Below, piece by piece: positions 23,736 through 32,671 of a DNA stretch of 64,000 bases (the stretch's first letter is position 1; the number at the start of each line of letters is the position of its first letter). Origin of the DNA: Aphanothece cf. minutissima CCALA 015 (GTDB taxonomy: Bacteria > Cyanobacteriota > Cyanobacteriia > PCC-6307 > Cyanobiaceae). The notes beneath the pieces were generated by a model. It was not told the DNA's origin and did not search any database. It worked only from the letters and a program-made list of their open reading frames with translations. A program made the position numbers and the translations under genes. Where the stretch lies: assembly GCA_003003925.1 (NCBI GenBank), contig PVWP01000009.1:1-64000 (forward strand), read 5' to 3'.

Positions 23736-26686
23736 CAGCTGAGTCCCTCCTGGTTCTGGCTGCGGTAGAGGGCGTAGTACCAGCCGCGCAACTGCATCAG
23801 CTGGCGGTGGCTGCCCTGCTCCATCACGGCACCCCGGTCCATCAGCACGATCAGGTCGGCGGGCTGGACGGTGGAGAGGCGGTGGGTGATGAAGAAGACG
23901 GTGCGGCCCCGGAAGGCCTCGAAGAGGTTGATGCACACCTGGCGCTCGGTGCTGGCGTCCAGGGCGCTGGTGGCCTCGTCGAGGATCAGCATGCGGGGGT
24001 TCTGGAGCACGGCCCTGGCCAGGGCGAGGCGCTGGCGCTGGCCGCCGGAGAGGCCGGCGCCCCGCTCGCCGACGCTGGAGTTGTAGCCCTGGGGCATCTG
24101 CATGATGAAGTCGTGGGCGCAGGCGATGCGGGCGGCGCGGATCATTTCGGCGGCGGTGGCATCGGGCTTCACCATCAGCAGGTTCTCGCGGATGGTGCCG
24201 TCGAAGAGCAGCGAATCCTGGGGCACCACCCCGATCTGCCGACGCAGGGAATAGAGCTCCACCTTGCCGATGTCGAGGCCGTCGATCAGCACGCTGCCCC
24301 GCAGGGGGGCGTAGAAGCGGGAGAGGAGCTTCAGCAGGGTGGACTTGCCGCTGCCGGAGCCCCCCACCAGCCCCACGAAGGAGCCGGCGGGGACCTCCAG
24401 ATCGACGCCGTCGAGCACCAGGGGCCCCTGGTCGGAGAAGCGGAAGCCCACATCGACGAACTGAACCCGGCCCTGGAGCGGGGGCAGGGGGATGTTGCTG
24501 GCCTGCTCGGCGGTCTGCTCGGTGTCGCGGTCGACCACGTCGGCCACCATGCGCAGGGCCTGGCTGTTGAACTGGAAGTCCTGCCAGGTGCTCACCAGCT
24601 GCACAAGGGGCTGGCGGATGTAGCCGGCGAGGATGTTGAAGGCGAACAGGGCGCCGAAGTTCAGCTGCCCCTGGATGATCAGCCAGATGGCCACGGCGAT
24701 CACCACCAGCTGCCCCATGTTGCTGAGGAAGGTGGAAAGGTTGGCGATCGATTCGCGGGTCACCTTGAGTTTGAAGTCCTCGCCGATGTAGGCGGCGTAG
24801 CGGTTCTGGAACTCCCAGCGGGTCTTGAGTTCGGCGTTCTGGGATTTGATCGTCTGGATGCCGGTGATGGCTTCGGTGAGGAAGCTGGAGGCGCGCACCG
24901 CCCGGCCCATGGTGCGTTGGATCTGGCTGCGCACCAGGGGATTGCTGACCAGGCCCACGGCGGCGATCAGGGGCAGGGTGGCCAGGACCACCAGGGTGAG
25001 CAGGGGGCTGATGGCGAAGAGGATCGCCAGGTAGATGAGGCTGAAGGCGAAGTCGATCAGCGTGGGCAGGGTCTGGCCGAGCAGGAAGTCGCGCAGGCGA
25101 TCGAGCTGGGAGAAGTAGAAGGTGATCTGGCCCACGGGGCGGGCATCGAAGAAGCCCTGGGGCAGGCGCACCATCTGGTCGAGGATCGTGGCCTTGGCGT
25201 CCTGGTCGACGCGGTTGGCCAGATCGGTGAACAGGAAGCTGCGCAGGGTCTTGAAGATGCTCTCCACCAGGGTGGCCAGCAGCATCACGCTGGCGATGCT
25301 CACCAGGGCGCCGAGGTTGCGGCTGGCCACCACGCTCTGGATCAGCACCATCAGGCCGAGGGGGAAGACCAGCCGCAGGGCGTTGATCACCACCGAGGCC
25401 ACCACCACTTCGATCAGTTCGCGGCGGTGCTGACGCAGGAAGGGGACATACCAGCTCCAGCTGAAGCGCTGCTGCTTGGCATCGGGTTTGCGGTCGAACA
25501 GCAGCAGCTCCACCAGGCCGCCGTCGTGGGTGATCAGCTCTTCGGCGGGCACCAGCAGGGCGCCGAGCTCGGCCTCCAGCAGGCGGGCGCGGCCGTCGGG
25601 CTCGACGCCGTCGAGCAGGCCGAAATGGCCGTTCTGGAACAGCAGGGCCGGGGCGGGCACCCGGGCCAGGCGGCTGGCGGGCACGCGGGAGAGCACCACC
25701 CGCAGGCCGAGGGTGTCCATGATCTGGCCGATGTTGACCAGGTTGAGCCGGTCCTGGCGCTGCAGGATGGCGTCCACCTGATCGGCCAGGGCATCGCGGT
25801 TGAGGGGCAGACCGAAGTAGTCGGCCAGGGCCTGGCAGAGAGCGATGGGCACGGCCCGGGGGCCGCTGGCACGGGCCAGGGCGAGGTCGCCGGCGCGATC
25901 GCCGGCCCGGCGGGGCGGGGGCTCGAGGGCGGGGGCGTAGGTGCCGCCGGCTTCCTCCGCCAGCACGGTGGGGGCGAGGGGTTCGGCGCCGAGGGTGATC
26001 GGCGCCTCCGCCTCGCGCGGGATCGCCAGGCCCACGAGCCGCAGCCAGGGGGCCTCGGGGCCGGGGGCCGCCAGGGGACGGTCCGACCAGGGCTCGGCCA
26101 GGGGCAGGCCGCTGCTGGCGTACCAGCGGAAGCCGGGGGGCAGGCCCAGCTCGGTGGGGGCGCCGGGCCGCAGGCTGCGCAGACGCACCTGGTCGGTGGG
26201 GATGGGCCAGTCGTCGAGGAGGGCTTCGCCGAGGGGATCCCGCTTCGCCAGGGCCAGCAGCAGGGTGTGGAGCTCGGCGGTGCTGGGCCGGTTGGCGAAC
26301 CAGTCCGCGAAGTCGGGATGACCCTGGAGAAGGTCGCGGAAGGCGGCGGCGGGGAGCAGCAGGGCCTCCACGTCGGTGGTGGCGCGCAGATGTTCGCAGG
26401 GATCGCGGCGCAGCAGGCCGGCCCAGCCGGCCAGGGAGCCGGGGCCGAGGCGCTCGATCGTGCGCAGGCCCCGGCCGCTGGGGCCGGGGCCGAGGCTGCG
26501 CAGCTGGCCGCTGCAGAGCAGCAGCACACCCTCGGGCAGCACGTCGGGGCGCAGGACGGTCTGGCCGATGCGGAAGCGCAGGGGCTCCAGCAGGGGGTCG
26601 ATGGCGTCGCGACGGGCGGGCGGCAGCCGGTCGAAGGGCGCGAAGTCGTTGAGCAGGCCGCTGATGGCTTCGGGGGAGGAGGTCAT
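23735..26686 (-). CDS. Type I secretion ABC exporter with N-terminal cNMP-binding-like and C39-like domains
   Basis: 983 residues from the ATG at 26686. In order: a cyclic-nucleotide-binding-like beta-roll (about 10-130; RFRIGQTVLRPDVLPEGVLL, LGPGSLAGWAGLLR), a linker, a C39-peptidase-like domain (about 270-400) that keeps the His region (NGHFGLLDGVEPDGR) but lacks the usual N-terminal catalytic Cys motif, six membrane helices (430-700), then the ATPase with Walker A GGSGSGKST, signature LSGGQRQR, Walker B MLILDEAT and a switch His in FITHRLST. Degenerate C39 domains bind RTX substrates without cleaving them. It exports an unfolded protein with HlyD and a TolC channel. Start overlaps the upstream isomerase gene. 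Confidence 0.92.
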   Translation of the reverse strand: MTSSPEAISGLLNDFAPFDRLPPARRDAIDPLLEPLRFRIGQTVLRPDVLPEGVLLLCSGQLRSLGPGPSGRGLRTIERLGPGSLAGWAGLLRRDPCEHLRATTDVEALLLPAAAFRDLLQGHPDFADWFANRPSTAELHTLLLALAKRDPLGEALLDDWPIPTDQVRLRSLRPGAPTELGLPPGFRWYASSGLPLAEPWSDRPLAAPGPEAPWLRLVGLAIPREAEAPITLGAEPLAPTVLAEEAGGTYAPALEPPPRRAGDRAGDLALARASGPRAVPIALCQALADYFGLPLNRDALADQVDAILQRQDRLNLVNIGQIMDTLGLRVVLSRVPASRLARVPAPALLFQNGHFGLLDGVEPDGRARLLEAELGALLVPAEELITHDGGLVELLLFDRKPDAKQQRFSWSWYVPFLRQHRRELIEVVVASVVINALRLVFPLGLMVLIQSVVASRNLGALVSIASVMLLATLVESIFKTLRSFLFTDLANRVDQDAKATILDQMVRLPQGFFDARPVGQITFYFSQLDRLRDFLLGQTLPTLIDFAFSLIYLAILFAISPLLTLVVLATLPLIAAVGLVSNPLVRSQIQRTMGRAVRASSFLTEAITGIQTIKSQNAELKTRWEFQNRYAAYIGEDFKLKVTRESIANLSTFLSNMGQLVVIAVAIWLIIQGQLNFGALFAFNILAGYIRQPLVQLVSTWQDFQFNSQALRMVADVVDRDTEQTAEQASNIPLPPLQGRVQFVDVGFRFSDQGPLVLDGVDLEVPAGSFVGLVGGSGSGKSTLLKLLSRFYAPLRGSVLIDGLDIGKVELYSLRRQIGVVPQDSLLFDGTIRENLLMVKPDATAAEMIRAARIACAHDFIMQMPQGYNSSVGERGAGLSGGQRQRLALARAVLQNPRMLILDEATSALDASTERQVCINLFEAFRGRTVFFITHRLSTVQPADLIVLMDRGAVMEQGSHRQLMQLRGWYYALYRSQNQEGLS

Positions 26687-27513
26687 GGGCTGTCGTCCTC
26701 CTGCAGCAGCGCGAGCATCGCGTCGAGGGGCGGCAGCGGCTGACCTTCCAGGAGGAGCCGCACCCGCTGCTCGAGCCATTCCTCGAAGAGTTCGCCCATC
26801 ATGCGCTCCCTGGTGGCGTCGTTCAACTCGGCCGGCAGGAACTGTTCAAGCCTCAGCACCACCCAGCTGTCGCCCGCCTGGAAGGGTTCGAACAGCTGGC
26901 CCGGGCGGGCCCGGCGCAGGCGGCTGACCAGGCTGTCGTGGCCGGTGGCGAGGGCCAGGGGGCCGATCTGGCCGCGGCAGTGGCGCTCGGGGCCTTCGGA
27001 ATGGAGCGGGGCGAGGTCGGCGAAGTCGGCTTCCCCTTCGGCGATCTGGTGATGGAGCTCGGCGGCGAGGCCCTCGCTGTCCACCCGCAGCAGCGAATAG
27101 ACCACCTGGTCGAGCTCGGGCTTGCGCTGCAGGAAGCGCACCTCCACCTCGTCGTTCCAGCGGCAGCGCACCAGGCGCTGCAGGCGCCGCTTCTGGGTGG
27201 CGAGGATGCGCAGGTCGTCGAAGACCAGGCCGCGCTCCTGCAGCCAGCCGGGCACGTGCTCGTCGTCGGTGATGCCGCGGCGCTGCAGGAACGCGGCCAT
27301 CAGGGCCTTCTCCTCCCCCACGGGCAGGGGGATGGCGTGCACGAGCTGGTCGACCACCCAGGCGCGGGCCAGGGGATGGGCCTGGCCCTGCTGGCGGATG
27401 AGGCGGTTGAGCTCGGAGAGGGCCAGCCAGGGGCGGCCGGGCGGAAGCTCCACCACCGCCGGCTCCGGCAGGCCGGCGAGGGGTTCGGGCAGGGTGTCGC
27501 GGGGGGTGGTCAT
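26683..27513 (-). CDS. Parvulin-like peptidyl-prolyl isomerase of the type I secretion operon
   Basis: 276 residues from the ATG at 27513. The N-terminal half is a SurA/PrsA-like helical chaperone region; the C-terminal half resembles a parvulin domain, with IAEGEADFADLAPLHSEGP, CRGQIGPLALATG and RRARPGQLFEPFQAGDSWVVLRLEQFLPAEL. There is no signal peptide, so it probably acts in the cytoplasm, perhaps keeping the export substrate unfolded. Both ends overlap neighbours by four bases (ATGA), joining it to the glycosyltransferase upstream and the ABC exporter downstream. Isomerase-exporter pairings occur in other cyanobacteria. Confidence 0.82.
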   Translation of the reverse strand: MTTPRDTLPEPLAGLPEPAVVELPPGRPWLALSELNRLIRQQGQAHPLARAWVVDQLVHAIPLPVGEEKALMAAFLQRRGITDDEHVPGWLQERGLVFDDLRILATQKRRLQRLVRCRWNDEVEVRFLQRKPELDQVVYSLLRVDSEGLAAELHHQIAEGEADFADLAPLHSEGPERHCRGQIGPLALATGHDSLVSRLRRARPGQLFEPFQAGDSWVVLRLEQFLPAELNDATRERMMGELFEEWLEQRVRLLLEGQPLPPLDAMLALLQEDDSP

Positions 27514-30422
27514 GGGGCGGACCTCCGGTGGGGCAGCTGGAGGCGATCGAGGGCGTCGGCCATCAGGTCCAGGCCGTTGTCGCGGCTCCAGGTGGCGCGG
27601 GCGTAGGCGAAGGCGGCGGCGCCCATGGCCCGCCAGGCGCCGTCATCGTCGACCAGGTGGAGCACGGCCCGGCACCAGTCATCGGGGCTGCGGGCGATCA
27701 GCACCTCCTGGCCGTGGCGCAGGCCGGTGGCCTCGGCGGCCAGGGGGCTGAGCACCTGGGGGATGCCATGGGCGGCGGCGGCCACCACCTTGCCCTTGAG
27801 GCCGGCGCCGGAGCGCAGCGGCGCCACGAACAGGCGATGGCGGGCGTACACGGTGGCGGGATCGGCCACCCAGCCCTCGACGATCACGCCGGGTTCGGCG
27901 CCCCAGCGGGCGGCCAGGGCGGAGTCAAGGCCGCTGCCATAAAGGTGAAGGCGCAGTTCGGGCCGCTGCTGGAGCAGGGCGGGCCACACCTGCTGCAGGA
28001 AGGCCTCGACGGCGTCCCGGTTGGGGGGGTGGCCGTAGCTGCCCAGGAAGGCGAGGCCGCTGCGGCCCTCGAGGGGGGCGGGGGCCTCCGGGCCGTGCAC
28101 CACCCAGGGGCAGGGGGCGGTGGCGGCCTCGCCGAGGGTCTCGGCCTCGATCACCGCCCGCTCCACGTCGGAATAGCTGAAGGTGAGATCCACCTGGCGC
28201 ATCACCGCCAGCTCCTGGCGCTTCACCTCCTCCACCGCCTCGAAGGCACGGCGGCCCGCGTCGCCGTCGAGGCCTTCGGCGCGGGCGGCCCGCAGCTGGC
28301 GCAGGTGGTGCAGGTCGGCGTTGCAGAACAGCAGGCGGGCCTGGGGGGCGTGGCGCTGGATCAGGGGCAGGGCCGCGGCGGCCACCGTGTACCGGGTGAG
28401 ATAGATGAGGTCGAACTCGGCGCCCCGTTCGGCCAGGACCTGCTCGAGGGAGAGCACGAAGGGGGCGTGGAGCACTTCGATGCCGCGGCGCTGAAGGTCT
28501 TCGCTGTAGTTGGCCAGCCAGGCGAGGTTGAGGGGCACCAGGGTCACCTTCCAGCCCAGGGCCTGGAGCAGCTCGATCTCCACCAGGGCGGCATGGCTGC
28601 CGGCGTCGCGGTCGGGCCGGGGGGTTTCCTGGTCGAGGAACAGGGCGCGGCCCAGGATCCCCCGGTCCTTGATGGCTTCGGCGCCGGCGTGGCTGGGCTC
28701 GCCGCTGGGCTCGAAGGCCCCGGCCCATTTCTGCTGAAACAGGGGGCCGTTGACCGATTGAAACCGCTTGAGCCCCGTGCCGGCGGCGGTGTCGGTGCCG
28801 CAGCTCCTGCCCTCGTGGTGGATCACCCGGGCCAGCGGGGCGTAGCGCACCGTGTGGCCGGCCTGGCGCACCTTGAAGGCCAGGTCGGTGTCCTCGTAGT
28901 AGGCGGGGGAGAACTCGGGACTGAAGCCCCCGAGGGCGTTCCACAGCTCGCGGCGAACGGCGAGGGCGGCGGCGCTGACGTAATCCACCTGGCGGGCGTA
29001 GGCGACACGCGGGTCGTGGGGGTTGCCGCCGCGGCCGTAGTTCCAGGGCGCGCCGTTGCCCCAGACGATGCCGCCGGCTTCCTGCAGGCGGCCGTCGGGG
29101 TAGAGCAGCTGGGCCCCCACCAGGCCGGTGTCGGGCCAGCGCTCGAAGGGATCGAGCAGCTCCTCCAGCCAGGCGGCGCAGGGTTCGGTGTCGTTGTTGA
29201 GCAGCACCAGAAAGGGGGCGCGGGCGGCGGCGGCGCCGCTGCAGCAGGCCTGGTTGAAGCCGCGGGCGAAGTCGTGGTGGATGACGCGCACCCCGGGAGC
29301 CTCGGCAGCCAGGGCCTCGGCGGTGCCGTCCGTCGAGCCGTCGTCGACCACCAGCACCTCGAAAGGGACGCGGGTGGGGGCGTAGGCGATCGCCGCCAGG
29401 CAGCGGCGGGTGACGGAGTACTGGTTGTGCACCGGGATCACGATCGACACCAGGGGATCGGCGGCGATCGGCAGGTGCAGGGGCTGGCGCGGCACGGCGC
29501 CGCCGTCGGGGCCGGGTTCCAGGCCGCGGCCCTCGCGGGGCAGGGGGTGTTCCAGCAGGCGCTGCAGCAGGGGCAGGTCGGGGGGCAGGGGGGTGCCGTG
29601 GGCGTCGGCCCAGGCGAGCCAGATGCGCAGGCTGCGGTAGCGCTCGCGGGCCAGGGGGGCGAACTCGTCGGGGAAGGGGGGACGGGCGTGCTCCTGCAGG
29701 GCGGCCCAGGGGGTGAGGTGGAAGGGCAGCAGATCGAAGCGCTGATCCAGCACCTGGCCGGTGGCGGTCTCCAGCTGCAGGTGGTGGATGGCGCCGTCGC
29801 TGAGGGCGGTGGGCAGCAGTTGCTGGAAGGGCCAGGGCCCCTCCGGCAGGGGGGCGGGGGGCGCGATGGGCAGGCTGGTGGCGCCGTCGAGGCGCAGCAG
29901 CAGGGGCTCGGGGCCCCGGCCCCAGCCGTGCAGCAGGGGGGCCTCCAGGTGGGTGAAGGCCCCGTCGCGCACCGGACCGTGCTGCCGCTGCTGGTCGATC
30001 TGGGCGTAGGTGGCCGCATCGAGGCGCATCGGACTGCCGGCCAGCTCGACGCCGCCCTCGGCGGCCAGCACCCGCAGCACCAGCCCCTGGCCATAGGGGG
30101 GCAGGGGATGGGCGGGCCCCCACCAGAAGCGGAAACCGCAGGGCTGGGCGAGGCCCAGGGGCTGCAGATCGGGCCGGGCCTGAGCCGCCGTCAGTTCGGC
30201 GACCAGCCGGCGCTGGCCGGGAACGAGCAGGTCGTCGATCAGCAGCTGCAGGCGCAGGGGGGGGGCGTCGGGCTGCAGGGGCCAGGGGCAGGCCCAGCCG
30301 CCCAGTCCGCCCTCCGGACTCCAGCCTTCGAGGCGGCCCACCAGGCCGGGGCGACGCCACTCAGCGAGGGAGGCTCCGCTGCCTTCCAGGGTGCCGGGCG
30401 GCTCGGCGAGCATCGCAGCCAT
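27510..30422 (-). CDS. Bifunctional glycosyltransferase, GT2 plus GT4 domains
   Basis: 970 residues. An N-terminal ~320-residue part of unclear function is followed by a GT-A domain (VSIVIPVHNQYSVTRRCLAA, VLVVDDGSTDGTAEAL, VLLNNDTEP with DxD-like NDT, YYEDTDLAFKVRQAG) and a GT-B/GT4 domain near the C-terminus (GLAFLGSYGHPPNRDAVEAF, GVIVEGWVADPATVYARHRL, VAPLRSGAGLKGKVVAAAAHG). This fused layout is common in enzymes that build O-antigen or glycoprotein glycans. ATG at 30422 overlaps the divergent neighbour's start; an ATG at 30413 is the alternative. It heads the five-gene secretion operon, hinting that the exported protein is glycosylated. Confidence 0.87.
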   Translation of the reverse strand: MAAMLAEPPGTLEGSGASLAEWRRPGLVGRLEGWSPEGGLGGWACPWPLQPDAPPLRLQLLIDDLLVPGQRRLVAELTAAQARPDLQPLGLAQPCGFRFWWGPAHPLPPYGQGLVLRVLAAEGGVELAGSPMRLDAATYAQIDQQRQHGPVRDGAFTHLEAPLLHGWGRGPEPLLLRLDGATSLPIAPPAPLPEGPWPFQQLLPTALSDGAIHHLQLETATGQVLDQRFDLLPFHLTPWAALQEHARPPFPDEFAPLARERYRSLRIWLAWADAHGTPLPPDLPLLQRLLEHPLPREGRGLEPGPDGGAVPRQPLHLPIAADPLVSIVIPVHNQYSVTRRCLAAIAYAPTRVPFEVLVVDDGSTDGTAEALAAEAPGVRVIHHDFARGFNQACCSGAAAARAPFLVLLNNDTEPCAAWLEELLDPFERWPDTGLVGAQLLYPDGRLQEAGGIVWGNGAPWNYGRGGNPHDPRVAYARQVDYVSAAALAVRRELWNALGGFSPEFSPAYYEDTDLAFKVRQAGHTVRYAPLARVIHHEGRSCGTDTAAGTGLKRFQSVNGPLFQQKWAGAFEPSGEPSHAGAEAIKDRGILGRALFLDQETPRPDRDAGSHAALVEIELLQALGWKVTLVPLNLAWLANYSEDLQRRGIEVLHAPFVLSLEQVLAERGAEFDLIYLTRYTVAAAALPLIQRHAPQARLLFCNADLHHLRQLRAARAEGLDGDAGRRAFEAVEEVKRQELAVMRQVDLTFSYSDVERAVIEAETLGEAATAPCPWVVHGPEAPAPLEGRSGLAFLGSYGHPPNRDAVEAFLQQVWPALLQQRPELRLHLYGSGLDSALAARWGAEPGVIVEGWVADPATVYARHRLFVAPLRSGAGLKGKVVAAAAHGIPQVLSPLAAEATGLRHGQEVLIARSPDDWCRAVLHLVDDDGAWRAMGAAAFAYARATWSRDNGLDLMADALDRLQLPHRRSAP

Positions 30423-32154
30423 GCTGGAATCGTTGGCGGAACCTTATTGCCCCTGTCCCGCTTTGTCTCGTTCCGCCATCGACACCGCGGGCGGCGATGG
30501 CGGCGAGGCTGGCGTCTGGGTGCCGCTGCGGCTGCTGCGGCAGCTGGCGCTGCCGTACCCGGCGTACCACCAGCTGATCGCCTCGCTGCGGGTTGGGGCG
30601 GATGGTGGGGACGACTCCCTGCTGGCGGAGCTGACCGACGCAAGTGCGGCGGCCCTGCGCGAGGCGCTGGAGCAGGGCCACGTGGAGTTGGCCCTGGCTG
30701 CCCACGATGATCTGCTGGGCCACGTGATCGAGCTGGCGGCGTCGCGGCCGGCGGTGGCGGCGGTGCTGTGGCAGCGTTACGGCGAGCTGCTGGGGCAGCT
30801 GGCGGGCCAGGTGCACGGGCGGTTGGTGCCCCGCAACGGGGAGCCGGTCGACTTCAGCCTTCCCGAGCGGACCGGTGATGCCGAGCTCTGCCTCCGGATG
30901 GCGGGGATTCTCGAGCCGACGGCGGCCCAGCCCTGGGCGGTGCCCGACTGGCTGCCGGTACTGGAGCAGCAGCTGGTGCAGCACGGGGCCCTGGCCTGGC
31001 AGCAGCGGCTTCGGACGGACGCCGACGCCGCGGGGCCCTGTCTGGATCTGTTCCTGCGCCTGGCCCAGCTGCTTGATCCGGTGCCGACCTGGGTGGATCT
31101 GGCCTGGCGCGCCGCCCTGGAGCGGCTGATCGAAGCGCTGCCGCCCGCCGGTGCCCTGGCGGAGGCGGACCTGGCCCGGCTGGTGGAGCGCGTGGGTCGG
31201 TTACCGGTGGCGGCGGAGCAGCGGCCGGCGTTCGAGGCGGCGCTGCTGCGGGCCCGCTTCAGCCTGGAGCTGCTGCAGCAGGGCCGTGGGGTCAGGCGCC
31301 CCGGCGCCGGCGAGGGGGTGGAGGTGTTGGAGGCGGAATGGCTGGAGGAGGAGGAAGGGCCCGGCCCGGCGCCGGCGGCCGCCCTGCCGGCGGTGGAGTG
31401 GCGCCCCGGCACCCTGGTGGTGGAGCTGGATCCGCTGGAGCTGCAGCTGCTGCAGCGCGCCGAAGGGCCGGCCGAGATCCTGGAGGAGGCCCTGGCCGAA
31501 CTGCGCCGCCGCCATCACGACAGCGACTTCTGGGGTGCGGCGGCTGTGGAGGGCCCCGAACCGGCGGACACGCTGGAGTTGCTGCGGCGCTTCGAGCGGG
31601 AGGCCGGTTTCTACGCCACCACCCATGCACCGCTGGAGAGCCTGCGGCAGTGGGCCCGGCCGGCGCTGCAGGCCCTGCTGCAGGCCCAGGTGTGGAGCGG
31701 CGATGGGGCCACCCTGGAGCTGTGGCAGCCCTGGGGGCAGGCGGGCCAGCGGCGGCAGCCGCCCGGCGGCACCGCCCTGCTGGAGCGGCTCGGCGGCGGC
31801 GAGGTGGTGCTGGTGGGCGAGGGGCCCGAAGCGGTCGCGGCGCTGCAGGAGGCGCACCGGGCCGGCCGGCTGTTCGCCGGGGGGGCCTTCGGCCTGCGCT
31901 GCCTGGCGGTGCCCGAGAGCCGCCACCCGCAGCGGCCCGCGGCCGGCTTCGAGCACAGCCTGGAGGTCCTGGTGACGGCGGTGGAGGCGCTGTACCAGGA
32001 GCGTCCGTTCACGGTGCTGCTGGCTGGGGGCGGGGCCTATCGGCTGCCCCTGGTGCAGGCCATCGGCAGCCGCTACGGGGTGCTGGCGGTGGCGCTGGCC
32101 TCCCCCCTGGCGGCGTGGCTGGGGGCTGAAGCGGTGGCGGAGCCGGGCCGATGA
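30421..32154 (+). CDS. Large hypothetical protein in the secretion/glycosylation locus (577 aa)
   Basis: 577 residues from the ATG at 30421, which shares the sequence CATG with the divergent glycosyltransferase start; the true start may be later. The protein is leucine-, alanine- and glutamate-rich and mostly helical, without signal peptide or membrane segments. The last ~120 residues (VVLVGEGPEAVAALQEAH ... FTVLLAGGGAYRLPLVQAIG) are beta/alpha and faintly resemble the end of GT-D fold glycosyltransferases, where a conserved G-A-G-x-Y segment precedes the close. That resemblance is weak. It is coupled to the next gene by an ATGA overlap. Confidence 0.6.
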   Translation: MLESLAEPYCPCPALSRSAIDTAGGDGGEAGVWVPLRLLRQLALPYPAYHQLIASLRVGADGGDDSLLAELTDASAAALREALEQGHVELALAAHDDLLGHVIELAASRPAVAAVLWQRYGELLGQLAGQVHGRLVPRNGEPVDFSLPERTGDAELCLRMAGILEPTAAQPWAVPDWLPVLEQQLVQHGALAWQQRLRTDADAAGPCLDLFLRLAQLLDPVPTWVDLAWRAALERLIEALPPAGALAEADLARLVERVGRLPVAAEQRPAFEAALLRARFSLELLQQGRGVRRPGAGEGVEVLEAEWLEEEEGPGPAPAAALPAVEWRPGTLVVELDPLELQLLQRAEGPAEILEEALAELRRRHHDSDFWGAAAVEGPEPADTLELLRRFEREAGFYATTHAPLESLRQWARPALQALLQAQVWSGDGATLELWQPWGQAGQRRQPPGGTALLERLGGGEVVLVGEGPEAVAALQEAHRAGRLFAGGAFGLRCLAVPESRHPQRPAAGFEHSLEVLVTAVEALYQERPFTVLLAGGGAYRLPLVQAIGSRYGVLAVALASPLAAWLGAEAVAEPGR

Positions 32155-32465
32155 GCCAGCCGGACCCCAGGCCGACGGACTGGCGGGCGGTGATCGCGGC
32201 CCACCGGGTGGAGAGCCACGAGCCGGCGGCCTGGCTGCGCTACGGGGTGGCCCTCAGCCAGCTGATCGAACCCTCGGCCCAGGCGCGGCAGCAGCAGCAG
32301 CAGGTGGGGCTGGCCTTCGCCCACGCCGAAGCCCTGGGCGCCTCGAAGGAGGCGGTGGCCCTGGGCCAGCGCCAGGCGACGCTGCTGAGCCTGGTGGAGG
32401 CCCTGGAGCTGGCGGGCGCCGAGGGGGCGGCGGCGGTACTGGAGCGCCTGGCCGACGGGCAGTGA
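32151..32465 (+). CDS. Hypothetical protein (104 aa)
   Basis: 104 residues starting MSQPDPRPTDWRAVIAAHRV. The sequence is helical with TPR-like character (AAWLRYGVALSQLIEPS, LAFAHAEALGASKEAVALGQ). No catalytic residues are visible. The ATG overlaps the stop of the 577-aa gene by four bases, so both are probably made together. Function unknown. Confidence 0.6.
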   Translation: MSQPDPRPTDWRAVIAAHRVESHEPAAWLRYGVALSQLIEPSAQARQQQQQVGLAFAHAEALGASKEAVALGQRQATLLSLVEALELAGAEGAAAVLERLADGQ

Positions 32466-32605
32466 CGGGCAGCTTCTCCGGCTGACTGAGGTAAGGCTTC
32501 GCGCCGGAGGTCACCCATGGATGCCCTGCTGACGTCGGGATGGCGCCCACCGACGGTCCGCAGTTGCGGGCGGCGGAGGGGGCTGGTTGGCAGGCTGCAG
32601 CGTTG

Positions 32606-32620
32606 TGTACAGCCTGTACA
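32606..32620. promoter_or_regulatory. Palindrome TGTACAG-N-CTGTACA, copy 1
   Basis: A perfect inverted repeat with 7-bp arms and a one-base centre (C), 52 bp upstream of the vapB start. An identical palindrome with centre G is found at 34672-34686, just after the DUF6880 gene. The pair brackets the vapBC-DUF6880 segment. Binding protein unknown. Confidence 0.45.
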
Positions 32621-32643
32621 GGGTCGGCGTCAACGGCACTTAG

Positions 32644-32668
32644 GATGACGTCATCTGATGACGGTCAT
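32644..32668 (+). promoter_or_regulatory. Likely VapB operator: two ATGAC/GTCAT palindromes
   Basis: GATGACGTCATC (32644-32655) is a perfect 12-bp palindrome. Three bases after it begins ATGAC-G-GTCAT (32658-32668), the same half-sites with one extra central base. They end four bases before the vapB ATG at 32672 and overlap a possible -10 box TAGGAT (32641-32646). Ribbon-helix-helix antitoxins bind paired short palindromes at this position, so this is probably the site of autorepression. Confidence 0.6.
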
Positions 32669-32671
32669 GTC

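Noticed and set aside
23807..26743. Long plus-strand open frame opposite the ABC exporter.
   Set aside because: Antisense shadow of a gene with Walker A, Walker B and signature motifs; composition is biased and without motifs.
23735..27513. The exporter operon as a lanthipeptide or double-glycine bacteriocin system.
   Set aside because: The C39 domain lacks the usual catalytic Cys motif, no LanM-type synthetase or small leader-peptide genes were found, and the operon includes a glycosyltransferase; an RTX-type role fits better.
27528..30710. Very long open frame (over 1000 codons) on the plus strand opposite the GT2+GT4 gene.
   Set aside because: It is the antisense of a gene with clear catalytic motifs; the Gly/Gln/His-rich product has no domain, and such frames are common in GC-rich DNA.
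32606..32620. TGTACAG-N-CTGTACA as a LexA box.
   Set aside because: The GTAC half-sites are five bases apart, one more than in the cyanobacterial LexA consensus as I remember it, and no SOS gene is adjacent.
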